DNA of 64,000 bases from Planococcus wigleyi (GCF_014836985.1 NZ_JACSPU010000003.1:464456-528455); one strand, 5' to 3'; shown: positions 16,106 through 24,727, counted from the stretch's first letter. The notes: generated from the letters alone by a model not told the origin. Translations and numbers: made by a program.

Positions 16106-17008
16106 ATGATGAAAAAAGCAATGTTCATATTAAATCCATCTGCAGGAAAAGAGCGTGCGTCCGAATACCGGGAGCAAGTAGAAGAAACACTTGCATCCAT
16201 GGGATATGAAGTCGATACAAGAGAAACGGAAAAAGCGAAAGATGCCACGCATTTTGCAGCTGAAGCCTGTGAAAAGAAATATGATTTTGTTGTAGCCATG
16301 GGTGGGGATGGCACCATCAATGAGGCGGTATCAGGAATAGCAGAGCAAGAGCATCAACCTTTATTTTCCTTGATCCCTCTTGGTACCGTCAACGATTTTG
16401 CGCGTGCATTGGGAATTTCACTCGACCCGCCGGAAGCGATTGAAGCCCTTAAAACAGGATATGAAAAGCGCGTAGACATTGCCAAGGTTGGAGAGCATTT
16501 CTTCATGAATATCTTGGCAATTGGTGATATTGCCGAGTCCACGTATGATGTGGATCCAGAGCAGAAAACCAAATTGGGAGCATTGGCCTATTTTATTGAA
16601 GGCGTTAAAGCCATTACAGCAGATACAGAAACATACTTTGAAATTGAGCATGACCATGGAACGTGGTCGGGAGAAGCAAAACTGGTGCTGGTCGCATTGA
16701 CCAATTCAGTAGGTGGCTTTGAGAAATTAGCCCCTGAAGCTTTAACGGATGACGGCCTGTTGCATCTGTATATCGTGAAAAATGCAGCTCTGCCGGCATT
16801 TCTCCGCATTGCAACTTCGGTGCTAAGAGGAAAACTGGAAGAAGATCCAGCGGTGGAAGCAGTCCATACGACCAAAGTGTCCATTAAAACGAATGAACCG
16901 ATGTCCTGTAATATTGATGGTGACGAAGGGTGCACGACTCCCTTCATGATTGAGGTATTGCCGCAGCATATACGTGCACTCATTCCACCCGATGATGCCG
17001 GGGAATAA
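16106..17008 (+). CDS. Diacylglycerol kinase-family lipid kinase
   Basis: A 300-residue DagK/YegS/BmrU-class kinase. Visible motifs are the N-terminal FILNPSAGKERA, the nucleotide-binding GGDGTINEAVSGIA (about residues 69-82) and PLGTVNDFARALG. The C-terminal half supplies the rest of the lipid kinase fold. The class phosphorylates diacylglycerol or related lipids at the membrane. ATG 16106 or the next ATG three bases later could start it; GGAGG precedes both. Divergent from the MFS gene. Confidence 0.9.
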   Translation: MMKKAMFILNPSAGKERASEYREQVEETLASMGYEVDTRETEKAKDATHFAAEACEKKYDFVVAMGGDGTINEAVSGIAEQEHQPLFSLIPLGTVNDFARALGISLDPPEAIEALKTGYEKRVDIAKVGEHFFMNILAIGDIAESTYDVDPEQKTKLGALAYFIEGVKAITADTETYFEIEHDHGTWSGEAKLVLVALTNSVGGFEKLAPEALTDDGLLHLYIVKNAALPAFLRIATSVLRGKLEEDPAVEAVHTTKVSIKTNEPMSCNIDGDEGCTTPFMIEVLPQHIRALIPPDDAGE

Positions 17009-17339
17009 AAAAATGGAATTCACCCTTTAAAGGGGCTGAAACGATGGCGTACGGAACAGGAATACAGGACAAGTCATTTTTCTGCTGTGGCTTGTTTTGT
17101 CATTCTGTTAAAATCGAGTTTTTAAAAGTAGGAATGGAACCTTTTTAAAACGATTTCGTTTAATATAGTATAAATTTTGTATTAAAACGTTACTGAAGGC
17201 GCAAGACTGTGTTTTTTATACTAGAGCAAATTACATAAAAAATATACAATAATAGCAGCATATCTCTATTATTTTGCGCTATTTCAGTATATAGTTGAGA
17301 GATGCAGCACAAACTTGTACAAAGAAAGACGGGGAAACG
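17009..17339. other. Leader of the AraC-family gene with palindromic A/T elements
   Basis: No gene is seen in these 331 bases. An inverted repeat TTTAATA (17159-17165) and TATTAAA (17180-17186) lies in an A/T-rich stretch, with related TTTTTAAAA copies at about 17119 and 17142. It could be the binding site of the downstream regulator; that is a guess. Confidence 0.4.
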
Positions 17340-18125
17340 ATGAATCTTATCACTGCACCATCTATACAAGAAACGATTTCAAAAATATTTATGAACGAGA
17401 CAGAAAACTTAAACCAGGTTGAGGGATTGGATAAGTTTTTTGAAATTGAAACGCAATTGATGTATGAAATTCACCATTTGGAAAAAGAGCGGGCAAAAGA
17501 AACATTGAGAGAATTGATTGATATGCTTTCGCTTCGTCCAGAAAAAGATATCATCCGCTCTATCCGCAATTATTTCATCATCCTATCTTCCGTTATGGCA
17601 CGTAAACTTTATGAAATGCGTGTACCACCTAAGAAAGCATTTGCCTTTAACTCCGCTTGCGTAGAGTTAGTGGACAAACATATGAACGACTCTGAATTCA
17701 TGTTCGTTGCAGATGAGCTGATTGAATTTTTTGTATCGATCATTTCTGAACGCAAGCAACCTTCTTTCGGGCACCAAACCGTCAACAAAGTCGTTATTTA
17801 CATCAATGACGAAGTAGAACGCGATTTGTCTGTTGAAGAAATTGCTAAGCATTTTAATATTTCAACCAGCCATTTGTCACGTATTTTCAGAGAACATGCC
17901 GGCATTACGCTTGTTGAATATTTGAATGTCCGTCGTGTGGAAGAGTCGCAATACTATCTTCGCCATTCGGATAAAGGCATTTCAGACATCTCCAAGCAGT
18001 TCCACTTCTGCAACCAAAGTTACTTTACGCGGATTTTTAAAAAATACACAGCCGTCACACCAAAGCAATTCCGTGACAGCCAGCACATTCCGTATTTCCG
18101 CTATACATTGCCGAATGCCAAGTAA
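17340..18125 (+). CDS. AraC-family transcriptional regulator
   Basis: A 261-residue regulator. The C-terminal 100 residues form the double HTH of AraC/XylS proteins (DLSVEEIAKHFNISTSHLSR and GISDISKQFHFCNQSYFTRI, ending TPKQFRDS). The N-terminal 160 residues are helical and unlike the usual cupin sensor, so the ligand is not guessable. ATG 17340 follows GACGGGGAAAC; a longer frame from 17295 lacks a ribosome site. It lies upstream of yidC but with a separate promoter between them. Confidence 0.9.
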   Translation: MNLITAPSIQETISKIFMNETENLNQVEGLDKFFEIETQLMYEIHHLEKERAKETLRELIDMLSLRPEKDIIRSIRNYFIILSSVMARKLYEMRVPPKKAFAFNSACVELVDKHMNDSEFMFVADELIEFFVSIISERKQPSFGHQTVNKVVIYINDEVERDLSVEEIAKHFNISTSHLSRIFREHAGITLVEYLNVRRVEESQYYLRHSDKGISDISKQFHFCNQSYFTRIFKKYTAVTPKQFRDSQHIPYFRYTLPNAK

Positions 18126-18226
18126 GGAGAAGAAATTCTCCTTTTTTTCTTGCATACGAATAGGAAGAAGACATGCCGTAATTTCGTCACAAAAATGAAA
18201 AAATCCATCGGTCTTTTACTCACGGA

Positions 18227-18255
18227 TTGAATTTTGCAGCGCTTATCGTTATACT
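18227..18255 (+). promoter_or_regulatory. SigA promoter of yidC
   Basis: TTGAAT, 17-base spacer, TATACT. The start point falls near 18262, which supports the TTG at 18289 as the yidC start. Confidence 0.75.
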
Positions 18256-18288
18256 TCTTAGTAGTTGAAAAAGGTGAAGGTGACTAAT

Positions 18289-19068
18289 TTGAAAAAGAAA
18301 ATTACATTATTGATGATGATGGCGGTAGCTGCTGTTTTATTGAGTGGATGTGCCGCTGTTGAAAACAAAGAAGGATTCTTTTATTCCATCTTTGTGAAGC
18401 CATTTGATTTCTCATTGGATTATTTAGGGGGATTGTTCGGCGGTAGTTATGGTATGGCTATTGTTGTAATTACCATTATTATCCGTTTGGTGTTAATGCC
18501 ATTCATGCTGCGTACCTATAAACGCCAGCAAGGAATGAAAGTCAAGATGGATAAGATGCGTCCTGAAATGGAAGATATCCAAAAGCGTTTGAAAGAAACG
18601 AAAGATAAAGAAGAACAGATGAAATTGCAGCAGGAAATGATGGGACTTTACAAAAAGCATGAGGTAAACCCCTTGAACATGGGTTGTTTGCCTGTTGTTA
18701 TCCAAATGCCGATCATCATGGGTCTTTATTTTGCCATTCTATACTCGCCAGATGTCCGTTCACACGAATTCCTATGGTTTAACCTGGGTTCACCGGATGT
18801 TATCATGACATTGATTGCTGGTGCGGTTTACTTCTTCCAAGCCAAAGTATCTTTGTGGACGATGCCAGAACAACAGCAAAAGCAGATGAAGCTGTTTGTT
18901 TACATTTCTCCAATTATGATTATGTTCATTTCATTCACATCGATGGCAGCTTTACCGGTTTACTGGGCAGTTGGAGGAATCTTGTTGATCATCCAAACAT
19001 TCATCGGCCGTAAATTCTATTCGAATCATCCGGAAAAAGCGCTTGAAGCAGTAGAAGATAAAAAATAA
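18289..19068 (+). CDS. yidC: Membrane insertase YidC/OxaA (lipoprotein form)
   Basis: A 259-residue YidC of the Gram-positive type. The N-terminus is a lipoprotein signal (KKKITLLMMMAVAAVLLSGC) with the lipidated Cys at residue 21. Five membrane segments follow, with the conserved MNxGCLPVVIQMPIIMGLYF region written here as VNPLNMGCLPVVIQMP. It inserts proteins into the membrane with or without SecYEG. TTG 18289 with AAGGTGAAGGTG upstream is preferred over TTG 18265, which would coincide with the transcription start. I see no MifM-type upstream ORF. A terminator follows. Confidence 0.93.
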   Translation: MKKKITLLMMMAVAAVLLSGCAAVENKEGFFYSIFVKPFDFSLDYLGGLFGGSYGMAIVVITIIIRLVLMPFMLRTYKRQQGMKVKMDKMRPEMEDIQKRLKETKDKEEQMKLQQEMMGLYKKHEVNPLNMGCLPVVIQMPIIMGLYFAILYSPDVRSHEFLWFNLGSPDVIMTLIAGAVYFFQAKVSLWTMPEQQQKQMKLFVYISPIMIMFISFTSMAALPVYWAVGGILLIIQTFIGRKFYSNHPEKALEAVEDKK

Positions 19069-19077
19069 TTTAGAAGA

Positions 19078-19108
19078 GGCCGGCAAATATTGCCGGTTTT
19101 CTTTTTTG
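19078..19108 (+). terminator. Terminator of yidC
   Basis: GCCGGCAA, three-base loop, TTGCCGGT, followed by TTTCTTTTTT. Confidence 0.85.
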
Positions 19109-19121
19109 GGGAGATACTTAC

Positions 19122-19367
19122 ATGAATATGAAACTTATACAGGGAATAGGCATTGCCTTATTAAGTATCACTGCCTTGACCTTCTTGATCTTTGGTTACC
19201 TGGAAGTGGCAGTATTGTTTATGACGCTGTTGTTTGTGTTGACAAACAGTTTTCGTTATCGACACATGAAAGCACAAGGAATGCACCGGGAGGCAAAATG
19301 GATGCTCGGTATGGCTATCATTTTCGGACTGCTGTTCTTTGTCGTGTTGGCAACCATTTTAATGTAG
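19122..19367 (+). CDS. Small three-helix membrane protein
   Basis: An 81-residue protein with three hydrophobic segments: LIQGIGIALLSITALTFLIF, VAVLFMTLLFVLTNSF and AIIFGLLFFVVLATILM. A basic loop (RYRHMKAQGMHREAKW) lies between the second and third. GGGGAG precedes the ATG by eight bases. Placement just after the yidC terminator suggests read-through or an own weak promoter. I do not recognise the family. Confidence 0.75.
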   Translation: MNMKLIQGIGIALLSITALTFLIFGYLEVAVLFMTLLFVLTNSFRYRHMKAQGMHREAKWMLGMAIIFGLLFFVVLATILM

Positions 19368-19373
19368 AATGAA

Positions 19374-19407
19374 AAACAGCGCGATCTCATTGAGATTGCG
19401 CTGTTTC
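19374..19407. terminator. Terminator shared by two convergent small genes
   Basis: AAACAGCGCGATCTC pairs with GAGATTGCGCTGTTT around a five-base loop. The plus side lacks a long T-tract. It overlaps the last codons of the minus-strand gene at 19387-19500. Confidence 0.6.
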
Positions 19408-19500
19408 TATGTATTCGTACTTTTCTTTCGAGCGTTCTTCTAATAGTGTATCCAACCGGTTCATCAACACCTGGATATCACGTTCCGATATATGATTCAA
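19387..19500 (-). CDS. 37-residue hypothetical peptide
   Basis: A short acidic, helical peptide (NHISERDIQVLMNRLDTLLEE is the start after the TTG-encoded Met; the tail contains SKEKYEYIE). The TTG start has AAGGAG nine bases upstream. The pattern of heptad-like hydrophobic residues suggests a coiled-coil. No family recognised. The last codons lie inside the terminator stem, a common arrangement for compact genes. Confidence 0.55.
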   Translation of the reverse strand: MNHISERDIQVLMNRLDTLLEERSKEKYEYIETAQSQ

Positions 19501-19588
19501 TGTTTACAGCTCCTTATGTGTTTATACTTAGTTATTCGTAAAAAACATGGGGCTTAGGGGGGTGTTTAAATAAATATAAGTAAAAATA

Positions 19589-19732
19589 ATGGCCGTTAAA
19601 TTTTTAAGTGAGTCAAAACTGTTTACAGATTGTTCGAAGAGTTCTTTTCTAGAAAAAATTCGATCCATTAGAGAAGAAAAAAGCTTGGGAAAAATGCTAC
19701 TTGTTACGGAAGAAATCCACCAACAAGAATGA
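19589..19732 (+). CDS. Possible 47-residue protein, weak
   Basis: An open frame starting at ATG 19589 with coding-like composition (KFLSESKLFTDCSKSSF, then SLGKMLLVTEEIHQQE). There is no ribosome site before the ATG, only A/T-rich sequence. It may be a decayed gene or chance. It ends 37 bases before the VanY-type gene. Confidence 0.28.
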   Translation: MAVKFLSESKLFTDCSKSSFLEKIRSIREEKSLGKMLLVTEEIHQQE

Positions 19733-19769
19733 TAGAATAATAAAGAAGCTGATAGAAGGAAGGCCTAGT

Positions 19770-20600
19770 ATGAAATCTATGGGTACAAAAAAACCAAAAG
19801 ATAAAAAGTTCTATATAAAATGGATGGTGATTAGTTTGTCAGCAATAATGGCTGTTTTAGCAGCGGCGTGGTTTTACATACATGACTGGGATATGGAAAA
19901 AAGCATGACAGCTTTAGCAGAATCGATGACAAGTGAAGAACCCGCTGAAGAGATGAAGAAAGAGGAGCCTGTAGAAATACCGGCTGAACCTAAAGAAACA
20001 GAAGAACCCGCACAAGAAGAACCGGCATCAGAAGAAAAAGCAGATGCGACCATTTATCCTGAAGACAGTGTGCTGCCCGCAGAGCCCACTTTAATCAATG
20101 GTGTACTTATCGCCAATAAGCAGCATCCATTGCCTGCAACATACGCTCCTGGAGAAGTCCCGGAAGCACGTGCAGCTTTTGAAACCATGAAAGCGGCAGC
20201 TGCTAAAGATGGCCTCAACCTGAATGCATTCAGCACGTATCGCGATTTTGCACGCCAAAAGCAATTATATGAAGGCTACACAGCAAAAGACGGCCAAGAA
20301 GCGGCAGACCGCTACAGCGCGCGCCCTGGTTATTCGGAACATCAGACGGGCCTCGCATTTGATATCGGTGAAGCAGGCCAAGAACAGCACTGGGCTTCCT
20401 CGTCCTTCGGTGATACTGAAGGAGGCAAGTGGCTGAAAGCGCACGCCCACGAATACGGGTTCATCCTTCGCTATCCAGAAGGCAGTGAACACATTACAGG
20501 GTATATGCATGAAGCTTGGCATTTCCGTTACGTAGGGAAAGAAATTGCTGAAGAAATTCATCAAAAAGGAATCACGCTTGAAGAATATTTAGGTGTATAG
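19770..20600 (+). CDS. VanY-type D-alanyl-D-alanine carboxypeptidase (M15B)
   Basis: A 276-residue membrane-anchored peptidase. One N-terminal helix (WMVISLSAIMAVLAAAWFY) is followed by an acidic Pro/Glu linker (EEPAEEMKKEEPVEIPAEP) that probably spans the wall. The M15 catalytic domain begins near residue 115. Zinc and catalytic motifs are SEHQTGLAFDIG (SxHxxGxAxD) and HEAWHFRYVG (ExxH). It trims the terminal D-Ala from peptidoglycan stems. ATG 19770 with GAAGGAAGG upstream is used. A terminator follows directly. Confidence 0.9.
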   Translation: MKSMGTKKPKDKKFYIKWMVISLSAIMAVLAAAWFYIHDWDMEKSMTALAESMTSEEPAEEMKKEEPVEIPAEPKETEEPAQEEPASEEKADATIYPEDSVLPAEPTLINGVLIANKQHPLPATYAPGEVPEARAAFETMKAAAAKDGLNLNAFSTYRDFARQKQLYEGYTAKDGQEAADRYSARPGYSEHQTGLAFDIGEAGQEQHWASSSFGDTEGGKWLKAHAHEYGFILRYPEGSEHITGYMHEAWHFRYVGKEIAEEIHQKGITLEEYLGV

Positions 20601-20605
20601 AAAGG

Positions 20606-20639
20606 AAAAACGTCTCCGGTTTATCGGAGACGTTTTTCT
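20606..20639 (+). terminator. Terminator of the VanY-type gene
   Basis: AAAACGTCTCCG, five-base loop, CGGAGACGTTTTT. Confidence 0.88.
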
Positions 20640-20693
20640 TTGAGTAAAATATTGGGGACTCTTTATCATTTTTTAAGTCGTAACTTTCTATTG

Positions 20694-22148
20694 TTATAAA
20701 ATAGGCGCCAGTAAACGGGCAATCGACTCTTTGGTTTTAATCATGCGGGTGCGGTCCAAATACATCATATAGGTTAATTCCGTCGAAAGCTTCATATCCC
20801 GGTGGAATAGTTCTGCAAGATCGGTGGATACTTTTTCATCGTAAATGAATGCATTCACTTCGAAATTCAATTTAAAGCTTCTGACATCGATGTTAGCAGT
20901 GCCGACGGTAGACGCTTTGTTGTCTGTAACAATCATTTTTGTATGCAGAAAGCCGTTGTCATAGATGAAGACGCGGGCTCCTGCGCGCAACATTTGGCCA
21001 GCGTAGGAATAAGTAGCCCAATAAACGAAAGGGTGATCGGGTTTGTTTGGAATCATAATCCGAACATCGATTCCTGACAAAGCCGCAATGCGGATAGCAT
21101 CATAGAAACTGGCATCCGGTATAAAGTAAGGAGTTTGTATGTAGATATAATCGCGCGCCAAGTTGATGAGCTTCAAATAACCGTCCTTAATCTGTTCCCA
21201 TTCTTCATCCGGTCCACTCGAAACAATCTGCATGGAAGTGTTTCCTGTTTCCTGTTTTACTGGAAAGTAAGCTTCGTCATATTCGATATCATGACGCGCA
21301 GATGCTTGGTTCCAGTCTCGGATGAAACGCGTCTGCAATGGGTAAAGGGCACTTCCAGTTATTCGCAGATGCGTATCCCGCCAATAGCCGAATTTTCGGC
21401 TAAGCCCTAAATATTCATCTCCGACATTAAAGCCGCCGAGATAACCGACGTCCCCATCAATCACCACGATTTTCCGGTGATTTCGGTAATTGAGCCGCGG
21501 ATTGATAATCGGCAAGATGGAAGGGAAGAAGGTTTCGACTTCTCCGCCTGCCGCCGTGAGTTTCTTGAACAGGCGTTTGCTTATTCTTCTGGAACCCATA
21601 TCATCATAAAGCAAGCGAACCTTAACGCCTTCTTTAGCTTTAAGAGTCAAAGCATCTACAATTCGGTTGCCCAGTTCGTCCAAACGGAAAATATAATATT
21701 GGATATGGATGTGATCAGTGGCATTTTCGATATCCTGAAGAAGCGAATTGAACTTTTTTCGACCATCATTAAAGATCTGCAAGTTGTTGTCTTGTGTCAA
21801 CAAAGCTCCGTTGTTGCGAAGGTGGAGGTAAACCAAGTCCGTATAGTTTTTTGCATTGGGATCCTGAAATTCAAAACTGTTGTCATGCAGTTCGTTCATT
21901 TGCGTAGCGATCAAGTGTTCAATACCGACGCGTTTGCTGCCTTCCCATTTAAAAAGAGTTTTCTTGCGGAGCTGCCTTCCCAAAAGCAGGTAAATAAAGA
22001 ATCCTAAAATAGGAATGAAAAATAGGACCAGCAGCCATGCCCATGTGGAAGAGGCATCCCGTCTTTCTAAGAAGACCAGAGCTGCTGCCAGAATAACGTT
22101 GAATATGAAAATCGCGGCAGTTAATACACTGAAAATAGTTACAGTCAT
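20694..22148 (-). CDS. cls: Cardiolipin synthase
   Basis: A 484-residue phospholipase-D-family enzyme that joins two phosphatidylglycerols into cardiolipin. Two N-terminal helices (VTIFSVLTAAIFIFNVILA and a second near residue 40) anchor it. HKD motif 1 is NHRKIVVIDGDVGYLGG (about residue 225) and motif 2 is LHTKMIVTDNKASTVGTANID (quoted in part: HTKMIVTDN). The second of two close ATGs (22148) is chosen because TAGGAGA abuts the first. A SigB-like promoter candidate lies upstream on the minus strand. Confidence 0.93.
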   Translation of the reverse strand: MTVTIFSVLTAAIFIFNVILAAALVFLERRDASSTWAWLLVLFFIPILGFFIYLLLGRQLRKKTLFKWEGSKRVGIEHLIATQMNELHDNSFEFQDPNAKNYTDLVYLHLRNNGALLTQDNNLQIFNDGRKKFNSLLQDIENATDHIHIQYYIFRLDELGNRIVDALTLKAKEGVKVRLLYDDMGSRRISKRLFKKLTAAGGEVETFFPSILPIINPRLNYRNHRKIVVIDGDVGYLGGFNVGDEYLGLSRKFGYWRDTHLRITGSALYPLQTRFIRDWNQASARHDIEYDEAYFPVKQETGNTSMQIVSSGPDEEWEQIKDGYLKLINLARDYIYIQTPYFIPDASFYDAIRIAALSGIDVRIMIPNKPDHPFVYWATYSYAGQMLRAGARVFIYDNGFLHTKMIVTDNKASTVGTANIDVRSFKLNFEVNAFIYDEKVSTDLAELFHRDMKLSTELTYMMYLDRTRMIKTKESIARLLAPIL

Positions 22149-22250
22149 TGTCATTCTCCTAACTTATCAATCTATGGGAGAAACCAAACCAATAAAATTA
22201 AGGGTTTCAAGCGGAATTACTCGCTTTTTCTTGGATAGTTCAAGTATAAA

Positions 22251-22276
22251 CTACCCGGGTTATAGAGAGAAGAAAC
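22251..22276 (-). promoter_or_regulatory. Candidate SigB-like promoter of cls
   Basis: GTTTCT, 14-base spacer, GGGTAG. The -35 matches four of six positions and the -10 five of six. It would give a leader of about 90 bases. Confidence 0.42.
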
Positions 22277-22326
22277 TAATGGTATAGAAAAAACTTCCTC
22301 TTGTCTGAAGGGAAAACTAAAAGATT

Positions 22327-22334
22327 TAAAAAAA
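22327..22334. repeat. IS target-site duplication, left copy
   Basis: TAAAAAAA, identical to the copy at 23715-23722. Confidence 0.85.
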
Positions 22335-23714
22335 GGTTCTCCGTCAAATGTTGGGGTGAGGTGAAAATCTCTTCACCCTAACCAACGTGAACTCCAATGT
22401 TCTTGTACTTGTGTGTCAAAAGTATTTTAGCACGGGCGCGTTCGAAATTCTGAAAACCGAACGCGTTCCGTTTGATGACTTTCGTCAGGTTATTGATGCC
22501 TTCCAGAAATCCGTTGGAATAAGGGAACGCAAAACTGTTCAAAATCTCGGTTTGCCAATTCCGGAACGTGCCGATGGCTTTCTGGAACTCCGGAATGCCG
22601 GACGCCGTCACCAGCTGATAAAATTCAAGTAAGCCTGTTCTGGTCTCGAGGAGCTCCTCGGGATCTCTTTTTTTGCTTGCCTGGAACCAGAGGCAATACG
22701 CTTCCTTCAGTTCGTAAGCTCGTTTGAGCTCATCGTCCATTTCGAGATATCGCTTCAAGTACCAACGGTCCTCTTCCGTTAACTTCGCGCTGTTTTTGTA
22801 AAAGACATAGCGCATCCGTTTGCCCTTTTTCCGATCATAGTCGTTCCAGTTTTTCTGTACGCGCCGCCGGACCCCATCCTGGGCCCAGTAGATGTACCGG
22901 CAGAAATGGAAGCGGTCGGCGATGATCACCGGTTTGCCAAGTGCTTGGCGGACCGCGGCCTTAAAGGAAGGGCTCATGTCCATGATGACGATTTTCACCG
23001 CTGCCCCGTGCTGTTGGAGGTACTGTTTGATGGTCGCTTTTTTCCGGTTGGGCAGGATATCGATCGGTTCTCTCGTTTCGCCATTGGCGATAATCAGCTG
23101 GTATTTTCCTTCCCGCGTGTCGCCTTTGTATTCATCAATGGCGATGACGTGCGGCAGTTTTGCGGTTTCCGCGACTTCCTGCAGCGCCACCCTGTCGAAA
23201 CGCCGAACGATGGTCGAAGCGGAAGCGCCGTATTGCCCGGCCACTTCCTTGAATGTTTTCGCTTTGACGCTGCGCACCTGGACGGCCTGGTTCCACTCTT
23301 TGGAGAACCGCTGGTAACGCTCGATGAACGGGTTCTGTTCGGCGAACTTCTTACCGCACGCCCCACACACGTATCGTCTCTTTTTGTAGAACAGGTAGGT
23401 CAGGCGTTCAAACCACTTGAGGTGCTTGATCTTCTGGATTCGGTAATCATGGACGCGCCGGGTCTTCTCCTGGCAGCGCGGACACCGGTGTAGCTGCACC
23501 TCCAGCTCCACATGCAGGGCCACACGGTCCTCCACCTGTTCCATTTTTGTGATGATCACATCTTTTAAACCGGGAATATTCATGGTAAAATTCATGTGCA
23601 CGCATCTCCTCTTTTTTTACTTGTTACTCGACATTTCAAGTATAAAAGAAGTTGGAGATTGCGTGCCTTTTTTTGGTTAAATTGTGTGAACACCCCAATA
23701 TTTAGTGTAGAACC
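22335..23714 (-). mobile_element. Complete ISL3-family insertion sequence
   Basis: A 1380-base element with one transposase gene. The ends are imperfect inverted repeats: left GGTTCTCCGTCAAATG then TTGGGGTG, right (complement) GGTTCTACACTAAATA then TTGGGGTG. It is flanked on both sides by the 8-base direct repeat TAAAAAAA (22327-22334 and 23715-23722), the target duplication length of ISL3 elements. Both ends and the transposase look intact, so it may be active or recent. The target was the T-tract of a terminator. Confidence 0.92.
22378..23601 (-). CDS. ISL3-family transposase
   Basis: A 407-residue DDE transposase. The N-terminal zinc-binding part carries CPRCQEKTRRVHDYR and a second pair CGACGKKFAEQNPF. 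The catalytic core shows AIDEYKGDTREGKY (first Asp), VIMDMSPSFKAAV (second Asp), RFHFCRYI and the late NGFLEGINNLTKVIKR with the Glu. This is the ISL3 (IS204/IS1001/IS1165) pattern. The frame is uninterrupted and full length. The start is GTG 23601 after GAGGAG, or the ATG six bases later. Confidence 0.93.
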   Translation of the reverse strand: MHMNFTMNIPGLKDVIITKMEQVEDRVALHVELEVQLHRCPRCQEKTRRVHDYRIQKIKHLKWFERLTYLFYKKRRYVCGACGKKFAEQNPFIERYQRFSKEWNQAVQVRSVKAKTFKEVAGQYGASASTIVRRFDRVALQEVAETAKLPHVIAIDEYKGDTREGKYQLIIANGETREPIDILPNRKKATIKQYLQQHGAAVKIVIMDMSPSFKAAVRQALGKPVIIADRFHFCRYIYWAQDGVRRRVQKNWNDYDRKKGKRMRYVFYKNSAKLTEEDRWYLKRYLEMDDELKRAYELKEAYCLWFQASKKRDPEELLETRTGLLEFYQLVTASGIPEFQKAIGTFRNWQTEILNSFAFPYSNGFLEGINNLTKVIKRNAFGFQNFERARAKILLTHKYKNIGVHVG

Positions 23715-23722
23715 TAAAAAAA
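23715..23722. repeat. IS target-site duplication, right copy
   Basis: TAAAAAAA. On the minus strand it is also the T7 tract of the terminator at 23723-23748. Confidence 0.85.
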
Positions 23723-23748
23723 CCGGCCTCCTGATAAAGCGAGGCCGG
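23715..23748 (-). terminator. Terminator of the squalene/phytoene synthase-like gene
   Basis: On the minus strand CCGGCCTC, ten-base loop, GAGGCCGG, then seven T. The T-tract is the IS target duplication, so the terminator was kept intact after insertion. Confidence 0.85.
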
Positions 23749-23753
23749 AAAAA

Positions 23754-24584
23754 TCAACTTAAACGTTCTTCTTGTTTCAATTGTTCGACGATGCCTTCGA
23801 CTTCCTGGCGGCTCATCTTTTCTTTTCCGGATTTCAATGCTTTCAACGTACTATGGGCTAAAGCTAACGGAACTTTACAGAACATGAGAATTCGTTTGTT
23901 TTTGATCGGCTTGACGTAAAGGTCTGCTTTTGCCAAATTGTCTTTAGCGTAGTTGAACATATCTTCGCGCGTCCAGCCTTCAGGAACAAACGTGACGCCC
24001 CGTTCGAAATCTTCATCGTAATTGCGCAGCATGTTGACAGCTTGCAATCCACGGCCGAAAGCAATGGCGTGGTCATCATTTGTTTCTGTTCCATCGTACC
24101 AGCGCCAGATATCCGAAAGCATCGTTCCGACAAGGCCAGCTACATAATACGTATATTCATCCAGGTCTTCTTTTGTTTTGATAACCCAGTCCTTTTCAAC
24201 CCATTTGGCCATGCCCCCGGCCATGATGGCAGTGGACTCCATCACTTTTCCTCTTATTTCTTCAGGGCAGACACTGATCCAGTCAGCTAAACGCATAGTG
24301 ACAGGGGGCAGGGATGCTTCATAAGGAGAAACGAGTTCCAAGTAGCGGATTTCATCAAAATCTGTAGCCAGCATTTCTTGAATGCTGCGCAGCAGGTTGA
24401 TTTTCACTTGATCTTCAAGCTCCGGATGGTCTTCAATTTCATCAATCGCCCGCATACAAAGATAAGCAGAACCGACTGTTTTCTTTAAGGTAGATTCCAA
24501 AAAGCTGATTGGGATGAAAAAGGTCCGGCTTGTTTCTTTCAGCATAAGCAAGGACTCTTTCTGTAAATTCGAAACTTTGCTCAT
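23754..24584 (-). CDS. Squalene/phytoene synthase-family protein
   Basis: A 276-residue head-to-head isoprenyl synthase-like protein. The first Asp-rich motif appears as MRAIDEIEDHPEL (about residue 45-57) and the second as NMLRNYDEDFERG (about 185-197). A conserved TFFIPISFL stretch lies near the start. Family members make squalene, dehydrosqualene or phytoene; some, such as B. subtilis YisP, act instead as prenyl diphosphatases, so the exact reaction is open. ATG 24584 follows AGGAGG. No crtN or other carotenoid gene is nearby. Confidence 0.85.
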   Translation of the reverse strand: MSKVSNLQKESLLMLKETSRTFFIPISFLESTLKKTVGSAYLCMRAIDEIEDHPELEDQVKINLLRSIQEMLATDFDEIRYLELVSPYEASLPPVTMRLADWISVCPEEIRGKVMESTAIMAGGMAKWVEKDWVIKTKEDLDEYTYYVAGLVGTMLSDIWRWYDGTETNDDHAIAFGRGLQAVNMLRNYDEDFERGVTFVPEGWTREDMFNYAKDNLAKADLYVKPIKNKRILMFCKVPLALAHSTLKALKSGKEKMSRQEVEGIVEQLKQEERLS

Positions 24585-24727
24585 CTCAATTTCCTCCTGT
24601 TGTGGATTGACGTTTATTCTTCTTATGTACAAAAATTATCTGGTCTAAAAATGGCTTCCTACTAAATATAAACCATACAGGCGAAAAAACAAACGATTAC
24701 CCATAAACGCCAACTTTTGAATAAAAA

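Noticed and set aside
18125..18288. MifM-like leader peptide before yidC
   Set aside because: No ORF with a stall sequence fits between the promoter and the start; the leader is only about 27 bases.
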